A stretch of 34,159 nucleotides of DNA from JALZAA01 sp035316025 (lineage in GTDB: Bacteria > Actinomycetota > Acidimicrobiia > IMCC26256 > JACDBD01): contig DATFXL010000111.1 of assembly GCA_035316025.1 (NCBI GenBank), positions 1 to 34,159 of the forward strand. Reading direction: 5' to 3'. This document shows positions 21,222-29,305 of the stretch, in pieces. Below the pieces are notes generated by a model. The model searched no databases. It had not been told where the DNA came from and saw only the letters and a program-made list of their open reading frames with translations. Made by a program: the position numbers and the translations under genes. The first letter of the stretch is position 1. Each line of letters opens with the position of its first letter.

Positions 21222-22163
21222 TCAGCTGGCCAGCAGCCAGCGGATCCCGGTATCCGCGGACGGGTGCCGCAGACGCGACAGTGCCCGGGCCTCGATCTGC
21301 CGGACCCGCTCGCGGCTGAGATGCACGAGCTCGCCGACCTCGTCCGGTGTGCGCGGCTCGCCCCGGTCGAGGCCGAAGCGCAGGCTCAGGATCCGGCGCT
21401 CACGCTCGTCGAGCACCGAGAGGATCTTCTCGACTTCGGCCGGGAGCATCGCGCGCGCGGCGGCGTCGAACGGCGACTCCGCGTTGCGGTCCTCGACCAG
21501 GTCGCCGAGCTCCGTCTCGCCGTCCTCGCTGACCGGCTCGGCCAGCGACACAGGGTCGGGCGCGACGAGCAGCAGCTCGGTCACCTTCTCCTCGGCGACG
21601 TCGAGCTCGTTCGCGAGCTCGGCGACGGTCGGCTCTCGCTCCAGCTCGGCCTCGAGCTGGGCCCGGACCCGGTGCAGGCGCAGCAGGTTGTCGCCGGCGT
21701 GCGCGGGCAGACGGATCGTCCGGCCCGTGTTCGCGATGCCCCGCTGGATGGCCTGGCGGATCCACCACGTGGCGTACGTGGAGAACTTGAAGCCCTTGCG
21801 CCAGTCGAACTTCTCGACCGCGTGCATCAGCCCGAGGTTCCCCTCCTGCACGAGGTCGAGTAGCGGGAGCCCCGACGCCTGGTACTTCTTGGCAATCGAG
21901 ACGACCAGTCGCAGGTTCGACTGGATGAACTCGCGGCGAGCCTGCTCGCCCCGCTCGACGTCGGCTTCGAGGGCGCGGCGCTCGCTGCGCTTCATGCGAC
22001 CGCCCTCCTCGAGCTTGGCGCGCGCGATCCGGCCTGCGTCGATGTCCTGGGCGAGGCGGGCTTCGTCGTCCTTGGTGAGGAGCTCGTGGCGGCCGATCTC
22101 GTCGAGATAGACGCGGACGAGGTCCTCGTCGTGGCGCTCCGTGCGCTGTGTGACCTGGGTCAC
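21222..22163 (-). CDS. RNA polymerase sigma-70 factor, group 2 (SigB/HrdB-like)
   Basis: 313 residues. Region 1.2 (about 12-43, DLVRVYLDEIGRHELLT), region 2 (76-158) with ..LDLVQEGNLGLMHAVEKFD and the -10 recognition helix FSTYATWWIRQAI, region 3 (160-235), and region 4 (240-301) with the -35 recognition HTH (TPDEVGELVHLSRERVRQIE). The long acidic N-terminal extension and region 1.1 of the principal sigma are absent, so a non-essential group 2 sigma for stress or stationary phase is more likely. GTG 22163 has GAAGG 7 bases upstream. The 141-base upstream gap carries two direct repeats GTTCCGCC (22256-22263 and 22266-22273). Confidence 0.92.
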   Translation of the reverse strand: MTQVTQRTERHDEDLVRVYLDEIGRHELLTKDDEARLAQDIDAGRIARAKLEEGGRMKRSERRALEADVERGEQARREFIQSNLRLVVSIAKKYQASGLPLLDLVQEGNLGLMHAVEKFDWRKGFKFSTYATWWIRQAIQRGIANTGRTIRLPAHAGDNLLRLHRVRAQLEAELEREPTVAELANELDVAEEKVTELLLVAPDPVSLAEPVSEDGETELGDLVEDRNAESPFDAAARAMLPAEVEKILSVLDERERRILSLRFGLDRGEPRTPDEVGELVHLSRERVRQIEARALSRLRHPSADTGIRWLLAS

Positions 22164-22255
22164 GTACCGTCCTTCATTCGATGTGCCGCGGCGATGAGTG
22201 CGTCTCCGGGCGTCTCGCCGGGAATCGCCCCGAAGCACACGTACAACCATCTCCG

Positions 22256-22273
22256 GTTCCGCCGTGTTCCGCC
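22256..22273. repeat. Tandem GTTCCGCC repeat upstream of the sigma gene
   Basis: Two identical 8-base units start 10 bases apart, about one helical turn, roughly 95-110 bases before the sigma start codon. On the minus strand each contains GGAAC. This may be a regulator site. Confidence 0.35.
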
Positions 22274-22304
22274 AATCGTTTACGGATCCGGGGTGACGCG
22301 CGGT

Positions 22305-23555
22305 TCACGGAGCGACGGAATATAGGTGTTCGGCGAGATCGGGGGACAGATCGGGCGGCTCGTGGGTGGGCGGCCCCGGGGCGGCCCCGTCCCGTCCGAG
22401 CGGTCCGGCCACCGGGACCGCGGCCGCGGGCCGAGCCGCGTTCCCGGCGTCCAGCAGCCACACGCGGCGGTCGCGCACGAAGACGAGATGGCGGCCGTCG
22501 GGCAGCCAGCGGGGCGCGGCGACACCGTCGCCGGCGGCCTCGAGCCCCCGGGCCTCCGCTCCGTCCGGGTTCGCCACCCACAGCTGGCGCCGCTCGGTGC
22601 CGACGTAGGCCATCGCGCCCGACCGGGACCACGCCGGGTCGGCGACAGCTTCGTCGCCGCCGGCCACGGGCCGGCAGGACGACGGACCCGTGCAGAGGAG
22701 CAGCGCCCGCGGCGCGCCCGCCTCGCGCGCCGTGCCCTCGACGACGAGGAGGCGGTCCCCGTTTCTCGACCACTGCACCCATGAACGCCGAACGAGGGTC
22801 CCTGCGATCGGCGTGACGTCCCCGCCGTGGGGGGACACGACGCCGAGCGTCCCTCCGTCGGCCGGCGCCGTCCAGAGCGCGATGGCCTGGATGTTGGGCG
22901 ACCAGCCGGCGAGCAACGGGCGTGATCCTGTCTCACGATGCGAGACCGGGACCGGCACGGGCGCTTCGGGACACAGGGCGGGACAGTCGTTGCCGTACGG
23001 TCCGGGCACCTCGAGCATGAAGAGCTCGGCGCCTGCTCCGGCGCCGGGGCGTCCGGAGATCGGGACCGCCGACACCGCGATCCGGCGGCCGTACCCGGCC
23101 CAGGACATGTCGAGGACGCGATGGTCGGCGAGGAGGGTCGCCCGGATGCGCGCGTCGTCGGCGCCGACGAACTCGATGCCGGTCCGGTGCTCGCGAACCA
23201 CGGCGAGGGCCTGCCCATCGGGGGCCCACTCCCATCGGGCCACCGACCGGGCCACGCGATGTAGCTCGGTGCCGTCGTGCTCGGCGACCCACAGGTCGCC
23301 GCCACGTTCGAACGCCACGTAGTAGCTGTCGGGCGAGAAGGCGACGCAGCAGGCGTCGTCGACCCCGGGCACGCGGATCGGAGCGTTCCCGCGACCGTCG
23401 AGAATCAGGACGCGCCCGTCGGACACGAAGGCCAGCGGCGGTTGGTCGCGGTACGCCGGAGGATCGGTGCGCGGCGCGGGCTCTGCGGCCGCCGTGGTGG
23501 AGACGGCGACGGCCAGGGCCAGCGCCACGACACAGGCACCCAGCCGTGCGGTCAT
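22305..23555 (-). CDS. Secreted TolB/WD40-like beta-propeller protein
   Basis: 416 residues. A signal peptide (1-24, hydrophobic run ACVVALALAVAVSTTAAA) is followed by repeated blades of PD40/TolB type: CVAFSPDSYYVAFERGGDLW, WEWAPDGQALAVVREH, DPAWSRSGAMAYVGTERRQLW, APRWLPDGRHLVFVRDRRVW. Cysteine pairs (CC at 69-70, CPALC, and CTGPSSC) suggest disulfides in the exported form. The C-terminus is Pro-rich. No catalytic motif is visible; such propellers usually bind proteins or ligands. It begins 22 bases after the stop of the MFS transporter and is probably co-transcribed with it. Confidence 0.8.
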   Translation of the reverse strand: MTARLGACVVALALAVAVSTTAAAEPAPRTDPPAYRDQPPLAFVSDGRVLILDGRGNAPIRVPGVDDACCVAFSPDSYYVAFERGGDLWVAEHDGTELHRVARSVARWEWAPDGQALAVVREHRTGIEFVGADDARIRATLLADHRVLDMSWAGYGRRIAVSAVPISGRPGAGAGAELFMLEVPGPYGNDCPALCPEAPVPVPVSHRETGSRPLLAGWSPNIQAIALWTAPADGGTLGVVSPHGGDVTPIAGTLVRRSWVQWSRNGDRLLVVEGTAREAGAPRALLLCTGPSSCRPVAGGDEAVADPAWSRSGAMAYVGTERRQLWVANPDGAEARGLEAAGDGVAAPRWLPDGRHLVFVRDRRVWLLDAGNAARPAAAVPVAGPLGRDGAAPGPPTHEPPDLSPDLAEHLYSVAP

Positions 23556-23576
23556 GCTCCCGTCAGCATGCGCCGC

Positions 23577-25076
23577 TCAGGCGGCCTCGTCCACCTGGCC
23601 TGGCGATTCACGCACGCACGGGTCCTGGCACGAGACCATCAGCGGCTGACTCGGCGTCGAGACCCGCGCCGCCGACCGGATCGTGATCCACGAGTTGAGT
23701 GCCCCGACGACGGCGAGCGCGGCCGAGATGTAGAGGGCGCGCGCCACTCCGTCGCTGAACTCCGCGCCCGCCGACGCCGACTCGAGACCGGCGAGCGCGG
23801 GGAGCACGGCAACCGCGAGGAGGCTGGCGACCCGAGCGACGGCGTTGTTCACGCCCGAGCCGACGCCCACGTGGCTTTCCTCGACGGATCCCATGACTGC
23901 GGCGGTGAGCGGTGCGACGGTGAGCGAGAGCCCGAGCCCGAAGACGACGAGTCCGGGCAGGATCCCCGTGAAGTAGGTGGTCCCCGGCCCGATCCCGGCG
24001 AGCATGACGAGGCCCACGGCGACGACCAGGGGGCCGATCGTCATCGGGATCCGGGGGCCGATTCGCTGCGACAGCCTTCCCGCCCGCGGGGACAGGAACA
24101 GCATGAGCACCGTGATCGGCAGGGTGGCGGCCCCGGCCTGCAGTGCCGAGTAGTGAAGCACGGTCTGGAGCTCGACAACGACGAGGAACAGTGCGACGCC
24201 GAGCGCGGCGTACACGACGAACGTCGTGCCGTTTGCTCCACTGAACTGGCGTGACTTGAAGATCTCGAGGGGGACGAGCGGCGAGCTCACACGTTGCTCG
24301 ACGAACGGGAACGCGATGAGCGCCACCAGGCCGACCATGCCCGCGACGATCACGAACGGCGTCCAGCCGTGGGCCGGGCCTTGGATCAGCGCGAAGACAA
24401 CGCCGGTGAGACCCACCGTGACGGTGGCCGCTCCCGCGAAGTCCGGGTGCGCGCCGGCGTGCGGGTCACGACTCTCGGGAACGTGGCGCAGCGTCACCCA
24501 GAGGGCGACGGCGGCGAGGGGGACATTGATGAGGAACACCAGTCGCCACGAGACGGAGTCGACGAGCCAGCCGCCCAGGAACGGGCCCAGTGCGGTGGCG
24601 ACGCCGGTCAGGCCCGACCAGGCGCCGATCGCCGCGCCGTGGTCCTGGGGGCGGAAGCTGGCCGTGATGAGCGCGAGGCTCCCGGGCACGAGGAGCGCGC
24701 CGCCGACGCCTTGCAGCGCGCGGGCGGCGATCAACATACCGATGCTCGGAGCAATGCCGCAGAGCACCGACGCAGCCGTGAACCATACGAGGCCGATGAC
24801 GAACATGCGTCGACGGCCGTACTCGTCTCCGAGCGCGCCGCCCAACAGGAGCAGCGCGCTCAGCGTCAGGAGATACCCGTCGAGCGTCCATTGCAGGCCG
24901 GACAGCCCGCCGCCGAGGTCCTCGCCGATGTGGGGCAGGGCGACGTTGACGACAGTGGAGTCGAGGAACGCGATGCCCGACCCGAGAATGGCGGCGAGGA
25001 TCACCCACCGGCCGCGCGGCGTGCCAAGCTCGACCTGCTGCTGCGGCGCCGCGGGCGAGCCGGCCGCCTGCGTCAC
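23577..25076 (-). CDS. DHA2-type MFS transporter (EmrB/QacA, 14 TMS)
   Basis: 499-residue drug:H+ antiporter-like protein of the 14-helix DHA2 family. Visible: motif D1 LDSTVVNVALP (38-48), motif A GALGDEYGRRR (80-90), RALQGVGGALLVPGSLALI, and antiporter motif C GVATALGPFLGGWL (158-171). About 14 hydrophobic segments span the sequence. The substrate is unknown; relatives export cationic drugs, antibiotics or lipids. The GTG start overlaps the msrB stop (GTGA), so translation is coupled; longer N-terminal extensions would lie inside msrB in another frame and are not used. Confidence 0.92.
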   Translation of the reverse strand: MTQAAGSPAAPQQQVELGTPRGRWVILAAILGSGIAFLDSTVVNVALPHIGEDLGGGLSGLQWTLDGYLLTLSALLLLGGALGDEYGRRRMFVIGLVWFTAASVLCGIAPSIGMLIAARALQGVGGALLVPGSLALITASFRPQDHGAAIGAWSGLTGVATALGPFLGGWLVDSVSWRLVFLINVPLAAVALWVTLRHVPESRDPHAGAHPDFAGAATVTVGLTGVVFALIQGPAHGWTPFVIVAGMVGLVALIAFPFVEQRVSSPLVPLEIFKSRQFSGANGTTFVVYAALGVALFLVVVELQTVLHYSALQAGAATLPITVLMLFLSPRAGRLSQRIGPRIPMTIGPLVVAVGLVMLAGIGPGTTYFTGILPGLVVFGLGLSLTVAPLTAAVMGSVEESHVGVGSGVNNAVARVASLLAVAVLPALAGLESASAGAEFSDGVARALYISAALAVVGALNSWITIRSAARVSTPSQPLMVSCQDPCVRESPGQVDEAA

Positions 25077-25477
25077 GAGGCGGCGTTGCGATCGAGGTCG
25101 AGTGACAGCGAGTTGATGCAGTACCGCTGACCCGTCGGGCCCGGACCGTCGTCGAAGACGTGGCCGAGATGGCCCCCGCACCGGCGGCACACCACCTCGG
25201 TGCGCGTCATCCCGTGGCTGCGATCGGGTCGGAGCTCGACCGCGTCGGCGACGGCCGGCTCGGTGAAGCTCGGCCAGCCCGTGCCAGACTCGAACTTCGT
25301 GTCCGAGTTGAACAGCTCGGCGCCGCACGCCGCGCACCGGTACACGCCGTCGTCGTGGCAATCCCAGTACTCACCCGTGAACGCGGGCTCGGTGCCGGCA
25401 TGGCGGAGCACCTGGTACTGAGCGGGCGTCAGCTCCCGCTGCCACTCATCGTCCGTCTTGGTCACTTCGGGGCTCAT
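25073..25477 (-). CDS. msrB: Peptide methionine-R-sulfoxide reductase
   Basis: 134 residues. It reduces methionine-R-sulfoxide in oxidised proteins. Structural zinc is bound by C48/C51 (CAAC) and C97/C100 (CRRC), and the catalytic Cys120 lies in GQRYCINSLSL. The motifs FESGTGWPSFTEP and GGHLGHVFDDGP are diagnostic. The length is that of a single-domain MsrB with no fused MsrA. ATG 25477 has AAGGAG about 5 bases upstream. It overlaps the MFS gene by 4 bp and lies downstream of the NADPH-producing genes zwf and gnd, consistent with a reductive stress role. Confidence 0.96.
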   Translation of the reverse strand: MSPEVTKTDDEWQRELTPAQYQVLRHAGTEPAFTGEYWDCHDDGVYRCAACGAELFNSDTKFESGTGWPSFTEPAVADAVELRPDRSHGMTRTEVVCRRCGGHLGHVFDDGPGPTGQRYCINSLSLDLDRNAAS

Positions 25478-25548
25478 GCTGCTCCTTCCCCCGGATCGAT
25501 TGCTCCCCCGCCAACGCCGCCACCGGCCGGGAGTGTTCCCTGCCCCGC

Positions 25549-25794
25549 CTACTGCTGGTACCCCTCGACGGTCGACTCGTCGCGCGCCCGCGCCCTCGCC
25601 GGGTCGTCTCCGAACTCGCGCCGAGCCCGGCGCTGGCGGAGCAGGTCCCAGCACTGATCGAGACGGACCTGGAGCTCGTGCATCCGTCGGAGATCCTCGT
25701 CGTTCAGCGGCGTCCCGGCTCGATGACGTTCGTAGAGCTCGTGCTCCTCGTCGGAGAGCTGCTGGATGTTCGCCAGCACGTCGTCGTCTGCCAT
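25549..25794 (-). CDS. DUF2630 family protein
   Basis: 81-residue, highly charged, all-helical protein. The pattern VLANIQQLSDEEHELYERHR, then DLRRMHELQVRLDQCWDLLR, QRRARREFGDDP and a terminal ..STVEGYQQ, matches DUF2630, a small actinobacterial family of unknown function. Length is normal. GGGAAGGGG lies about 6 bases upstream of the ATG. It stands between ridA and msrB in the minus-strand run. Confidence 0.88.
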   Translation of the reverse strand: MADDDVLANIQQLSDEEHELYERHRAGTPLNDEDLRRMHELQVRLDQCWDLLRQRRARREFGDDPARARARDESTVEGYQQ

Positions 25795-25816
25795 CGCGAC
25801 CCCTTCCCTCGTGGCG

Positions 25817-26200
25817 TCAGGCCGGGACGTACGCCCAGACCTCGATCTCGATCGCCGCGTCGGCCGGGAGGCCGGCGACGCCGATCGTGCTGCGCGCCGG
25901 GCGGTGACTACCGAACGCCTCCGCGTAGACGTCGTTGATCTCCCCCATGTTCCCGATCGCGGTCGTGAAGACCGTGACCTTGGCGACGTCGGTGAGCGCG
26001 CCGCCGCAGTCGGCGAGGACCGTGGCGACGTTCGCGAGCGCCTGCCGGGCCTGATCCCCGAGACGCGTCGGGATCTCGCCGGACGCGGGATCGAAGCCGA
26101 TCTGACCCGCGAGCACGAGCCAGTCGCCGGCGCGCACCGCGGGGGAATACGGACCCGCGACCGGCGGCGCGTTCGGGGTGGGAACGGGCTTGGCGGGCAT
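25817..26200 (-). CDS. ridA: RidA family enamine/imine deaminase
   Basis: 127 residues. RidA proteins form trimers and hydrolyse reactive 2-aminoacrylate and related imines made by PLP enzymes. The sequence shows GPYSPAVRAGDWLVLAGQIG (Tyr18 in the conserved PYS), catalytic Arg103 (HRPARSTIGVAGLP) and Glu120 (IEIEVWAYVPA). Tyr18, Arg103 and Glu120 correspond to the active-site residues needed for deaminase activity. Length is typical. It starts 10 bases after the stop of the histidine phosphatase gene. Confidence 0.92.
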   Translation of the reverse strand: MPAKPVPTPNAPPVAGPYSPAVRAGDWLVLAGQIGFDPASGEIPTRLGDQARQALANVATVLADCGGALTDVAKVTVFTTAIGNMGEINDVYAEAFGSHRPARSTIGVAGLPADAAIEIEVWAYVPA

Positions 26201-26210
26201 GGCCGAGTGC

Positions 26211-26801
26211 CTAGTCGACCTCGCACGACCAGTTCCACCCCCGGATCACGCGCGTCTCGCGCTCGTACCCGAGGACGCTCAGCGACGCCGTGCCGAGCGA
26301 CAGCAGCCGCCCGCCCTCGGGCGGCAGGCCCAACCAGGTCGCGCCGAGGATGCGGAGGAAGTGGCCGTGCGAGAACACGACCGCGTCCCCGCCCGCCGAC
26401 GCGGCGCGTTCGATCACGCGCCGGGCGCGTCCGGCCGCGTGCTCGAGCGTCTCGCCGCCGGGAGATCCCGACCACACCGTCCATCCCGGCCGCTCGTCCC
26501 GGATGTCCGCCGTGGTGCGTCCCTCGTAGTCGCCGTAGTCCCACTCCGTGAGATCGTCATCGATCTCGGCGCCGTCGCCGTACCCGGCCAGCCGGCACGT
26601 GTCGATGGAGCGCGACATCGGCGAGGACAGCACGACGGCGAACGGCCGTCCTGCCAGGAGACCTCCGACCGCCGTGGCCTGCTCGCGGCCGCGCGCCGCG
26701 AGGGCCACGTCGGTGTGACTCGTGTGCCGGCCCGACTCGGTCCACTCGGTCTCGCCGTGGCGGACGAGCCAGAGCTCACCCGGGGCCCCGCCGTCGCTCA
26801 C
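26211..26801 (-). CDS. Histidine phosphatase (phosphoglycerate mutase-like)
   Basis: 196 residues. The RHG motif LWLVRHGETEW (Arg14, His15) supplies the phosphorylated His. GDYEGRTTADI and the second His in VVFSHGHFLRILGA (His145) complete the active site. Members hydrolyse phosphate esters, often sugar phosphates. Placement immediately after zwf, with the GTG start overlapping the zwf stop (GTGA), suggests a sugar-phosphate or phosphogluconate-related substrate, though this is inference. No membrane or signal segment. The start is fixed by the overlap and by the conserved N-terminus. Confidence 0.92.
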   Translation of the reverse strand: MSDGGAPGELWLVRHGETEWTESGRHTSHTDVALAARGREQATAVGGLLAGRPFAVVLSSPMSRSIDTCRLAGYGDGAEIDDDLTEWDYGDYEGRTTADIRDERPGWTVWSGSPGGETLEHAAGRARRVIERAASAGGDAVVFSHGHFLRILGATWLGLPPEGGRLLSLGTASLSVLGYERETRVIRGWNWSCEVD

Positions 26802-28201
26802 GGCGCCGGATCGTGCCAGAACTCGCCCCCCGGGAGCAGCGCTCCTGCCTCGGCCGGGCCCCACGTCTTCCGCTCGTAGGCGTGGGCGAGGCCGTGGTCG
26901 GTCAGGACGGGGTTGACGACGCGCCACGCGGCCTCGACGCCGTCCTGGCGTGCGAACAAGAGGGCTTCGCCCGCCAGCGCGTCGCCGATGAGCCGTTCGT
27001 ACGCCGACATCTCGTCCCCGGACTGATTGGAGACGTACAGCTCGACGGACCGGCCCCGGAAGGACTCGCCGGGGACCTTGGCCCGGCACCCGAGCGCGAC
27101 CGCCACTTTGTCCGGGCCGAGGCGGAACCGCAGGTAGTTCTGGTCATCGGGGTCGATCTCGGCCTCGTCGAAGACCTGCTGGGGCGGCTTGCGCAGCTTG
27201 GCCATCACCTCCGTCGCCGTCACCGGCAGCTCCTTGCCGGCCCGGATGAAGAACGGCACGCCGTTCCACCGCCACGAGTCCACGAGCACGCGGACGGCCG
27301 CGTACGTCTCGACGTCGGAATCGGGCGCGACGCCGCTCTCGTCGCGGTAGCCGACGAACTGGCCGCGTACCAGATCACGTGGCTCGAGCGTCTGCATCGC
27401 TCGGAACACCTTCTCCTTCTCGTCCCGCAGGGACTCCACCTCGTCGCCGACGGGTGGCTCCGCGGCCAGGATCGCCGCCGTCTGGAGCATGTGGTTCTGG
27501 ACCACGTCGCGCAGGGCGCCGACCTCCTCGTAGAAGCGGCCGCGGCCTTCGACGCCGAAGTTCTCGGCCATCGTGATCTGGATGCTCTCGACGTAGTTGC
27601 GGTTCCAGATGGGCTCGAGGAACGAGTTCGCGAAGCGGAAGTACAGGAGGTTCTCGACCGCCTCCTTACCGAGATAGTGGTCGATGCGGAAGATCGCCGG
27701 TTCCGGGAACACCGAATGCAGGACCCGGTTGAGCTCCTGAGCCGACGCCAGGTCGCGCCCGAAGGGCTTTTCGACGATGACGCGGGCGTGATTCGCGCAG
27801 CCGGACTTGCCGAGCCCTTCGACCACGGTCGGGAACAGGCTGGGCGGGATCGCGAGGTAGTGCGCCGGGCGCTTCGACTTGGCGTCCTGCAACGTCGAGC
27901 CGATCGAGGTGAACGTGCGGGCGTGCCGGTAGTCACCGTCCACGTAGCTCATGGACTGGGCGAGCTTCTCGAACGCGTTCTTGTCGTCGATGCCACCGCC
28001 GTGCTCCTCGACGCTGTCGTGAGCTCGCTTGCGGAGGTCGTCGATGGTCCACTTCGACGCCGCCACCCCGATCACCGCGATCCCGAGATGACCGCGCTTG
28101 GTCATGGAGTAGAGCGCGGGAAAGATCTTCTTGTAGGCGAGGTCGCCCGATGCGCCGAAGAAGACCAGCGCGTCCGAGTGCTCGGCTCCGGTGTTCATCA
28201 C
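26798..28201 (-). CDS. zwf: Glucose-6-phosphate 1-dehydrogenase
   Basis: 467 residues (from GTG). It oxidises glucose-6-phosphate to 6-phosphogluconolactone with NADP+ (or NAD+), the entry to the oxidative pentose-phosphate pathway. Visible: the nucleotide-binding motif GASGDLAYKK (16-25), EKPFGRD (144-150), and the substrate signature RIDHYLGKE (172-180) with catalytic His. Start is either GTG 28201 or ATG 28198; the ATG shares its A with the gnd TGA stop (TGATG), so re-initiation coupling is likely. Neither opcA nor pgl is seen here. Confidence 0.97.
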   Translation of the reverse strand: MMNTGAEHSDALVFFGASGDLAYKKIFPALYSMTKRGHLGIAVIGVAASKWTIDDLRKRAHDSVEEHGGGIDDKNAFEKLAQSMSYVDGDYRHARTFTSIGSTLQDAKSKRPAHYLAIPPSLFPTVVEGLGKSGCANHARVIVEKPFGRDLASAQELNRVLHSVFPEPAIFRIDHYLGKEAVENLLYFRFANSFLEPIWNRNYVESIQITMAENFGVEGRGRFYEEVGALRDVVQNHMLQTAAILAAEPPVGDEVESLRDEKEKVFRAMQTLEPRDLVRGQFVGYRDESGVAPDSDVETYAAVRVLVDSWRWNGVPFFIRAGKELPVTATEVMAKLRKPPQQVFDEAEIDPDDQNYLRFRLGPDKVAVALGCRAKVPGESFRGRSVELYVSNQSGDEMSAYERLIGDALAGEALLFARQDGVEAAWRVVNPVLTDHGLAHAYERKTWGPAEAGALLPGGEFWHDPAP

Positions 28202-29211
28202 TGCCCTTTCTCGATGTGGCCGCCGAACTCGCTGCGCAGGGCCGAGAGCAGCTTGTCGGCGAAGTCGGCCTCACCGCGGGAGCTGAACCGCTCGAACAGC
28301 GACGCGGTGATGACGTGCGCAGGGACGCTCTCGTCGATCGCGGCCATGACGGTCCAGCGTCCCTCGCCGGAGTCGGAGACGCGTCCCTCGAACTCGGCCA
28401 ACTCGGGGGAGCGATGGAGCGCGTCCGCCGTGAGATCGAGCAGCCACGACGAGATCACGCTCCCCCGCCGCCAGACCTCGGCCACCTCCGGGATGTTCAG
28501 GTCGTACTGGTAGAACTCCGCATGCTCGAGCGGCGCCGTCTCGGCGTCGCTCGCCTGCTGCTTCGTCCCGATGTCCGCCTTCTCGAGCACGGCGAGGCCC
28601 TCGGCGTACGCGGCCATGATCCCGTACTCGATCCCGTTGTGGACCATCTTCACGAAGTGGCCGGCGCCGTTCGGGCCGCAGTGGAGGTACCCCTGCTCGG
28701 ACGGGCTCGGCGCACCGGTGCGGCCCGCTGTGCGCGGGGCAGCGTCGACGCCGGGAGCGATGGAGGCGAAGATCGGGTCGAGGTGGCGCACGACCTGCTC
28801 CTCGCCGCCGATCATGAGGCAGAAGCCGCGCTTGAGTCCGAACACGCCCCCGCTCGTGCCGACGTCCACGTAGTGGATCCTCTGGGCTGCGAGCTCCTTC
28901 GCGCGGGCGATATCGTCGCGGTAATACGAGTTGCCACCGTCGATGATGATGTCGTCGGCCTCGAACTCGTCGGCCAGCTGCATGACCGAGGCGCCGGTGA
29001 CCGAGGCCGGGACCATGATCCAGGCCGCGCGTGGCTTCGAGAGGTTCGACGCGAAGTCCTCGAGCGACGACGCGCCGGTGGCTCCGATGTCGGCGAGCTC
29101 CTTGATCTTCGGCTCGTTGTGGTCGTATACGACGCAGTCGTGGCCGTCCTCCATGAGCCGGCGTACGAGGCCGTTGCCCATGCGCCCCAGTCCGATCATC
29201 CCGAGCTGCAT
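28198..29211 (-). CDS. gnd: 6-phosphogluconate dehydrogenase, short NAD+-type
   Basis: 337 residues, clearly shorter than the 470-residue NADP+ enzyme and matching the short GndA/YqeC-type branch. It decarboxylates 6-phosphogluconate to ribulose-5-phosphate. The Rossmann motif GLGRMG (8-13) is followed by Asp30 at the end of strand 2 (VVYDHNE); NADP+ enzymes carry NRT here, so NAD+ preference is predicted. IIDGGNSYYRDD and GPNGAGHFVKMVHNGIEYG (catalytic Lys) are present. GAGAGGAGAG forms a strong ribosome binding site. It is coupled to zwf (TGATG) and follows rpiB::tal by 94 bases. Confidence 0.96.
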   Translation of the reverse strand: MQLGMIGLGRMGNGLVRRLMEDGHDCVVYDHNEPKIKELADIGATGASSLEDFASNLSKPRAAWIMVPASVTGASVMQLADEFEADDIIIDGGNSYYRDDIARAKELAAQRIHYVDVGTSGGVFGLKRGFCLMIGGEEQVVRHLDPIFASIAPGVDAAPRTAGRTGAPSPSEQGYLHCGPNGAGHFVKMVHNGIEYGIMAAYAEGLAVLEKADIGTKQQASDAETAPLEHAEFYQYDLNIPEVAEVWRRGSVISSWLLDLTADALHRSPELAEFEGRVSDSGEGRWTVMAAIDESVPAHVITASLFERFSSRGEADFADKLLSALRSEFGGHIEKGQ

Positions 29212-29305
29212 GTCTCTCTCCTCTCGCCGTGCGCAACGCTACCGGCGCGTGACGAATCGGCGTGCCGCCACCGGAGGTTCGTTGCGTGGCTCCGTGGCGG
29301 ATCGG

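Noticed and set aside
25077..25361. 95-residue N-terminal extension of the MFS transporter
   Set aside because: It overlaps msrB in another frame and is Arg-rich; the GTGA overlap at 25073-25076 and the conserved DHA2 start favour the shorter form.
25478..25654. 59-residue N-terminal extension of MsrB
   Set aside because: Arg/Gly-rich non-conserved sequence; a strong AAGGAG site supports ATG 25477.
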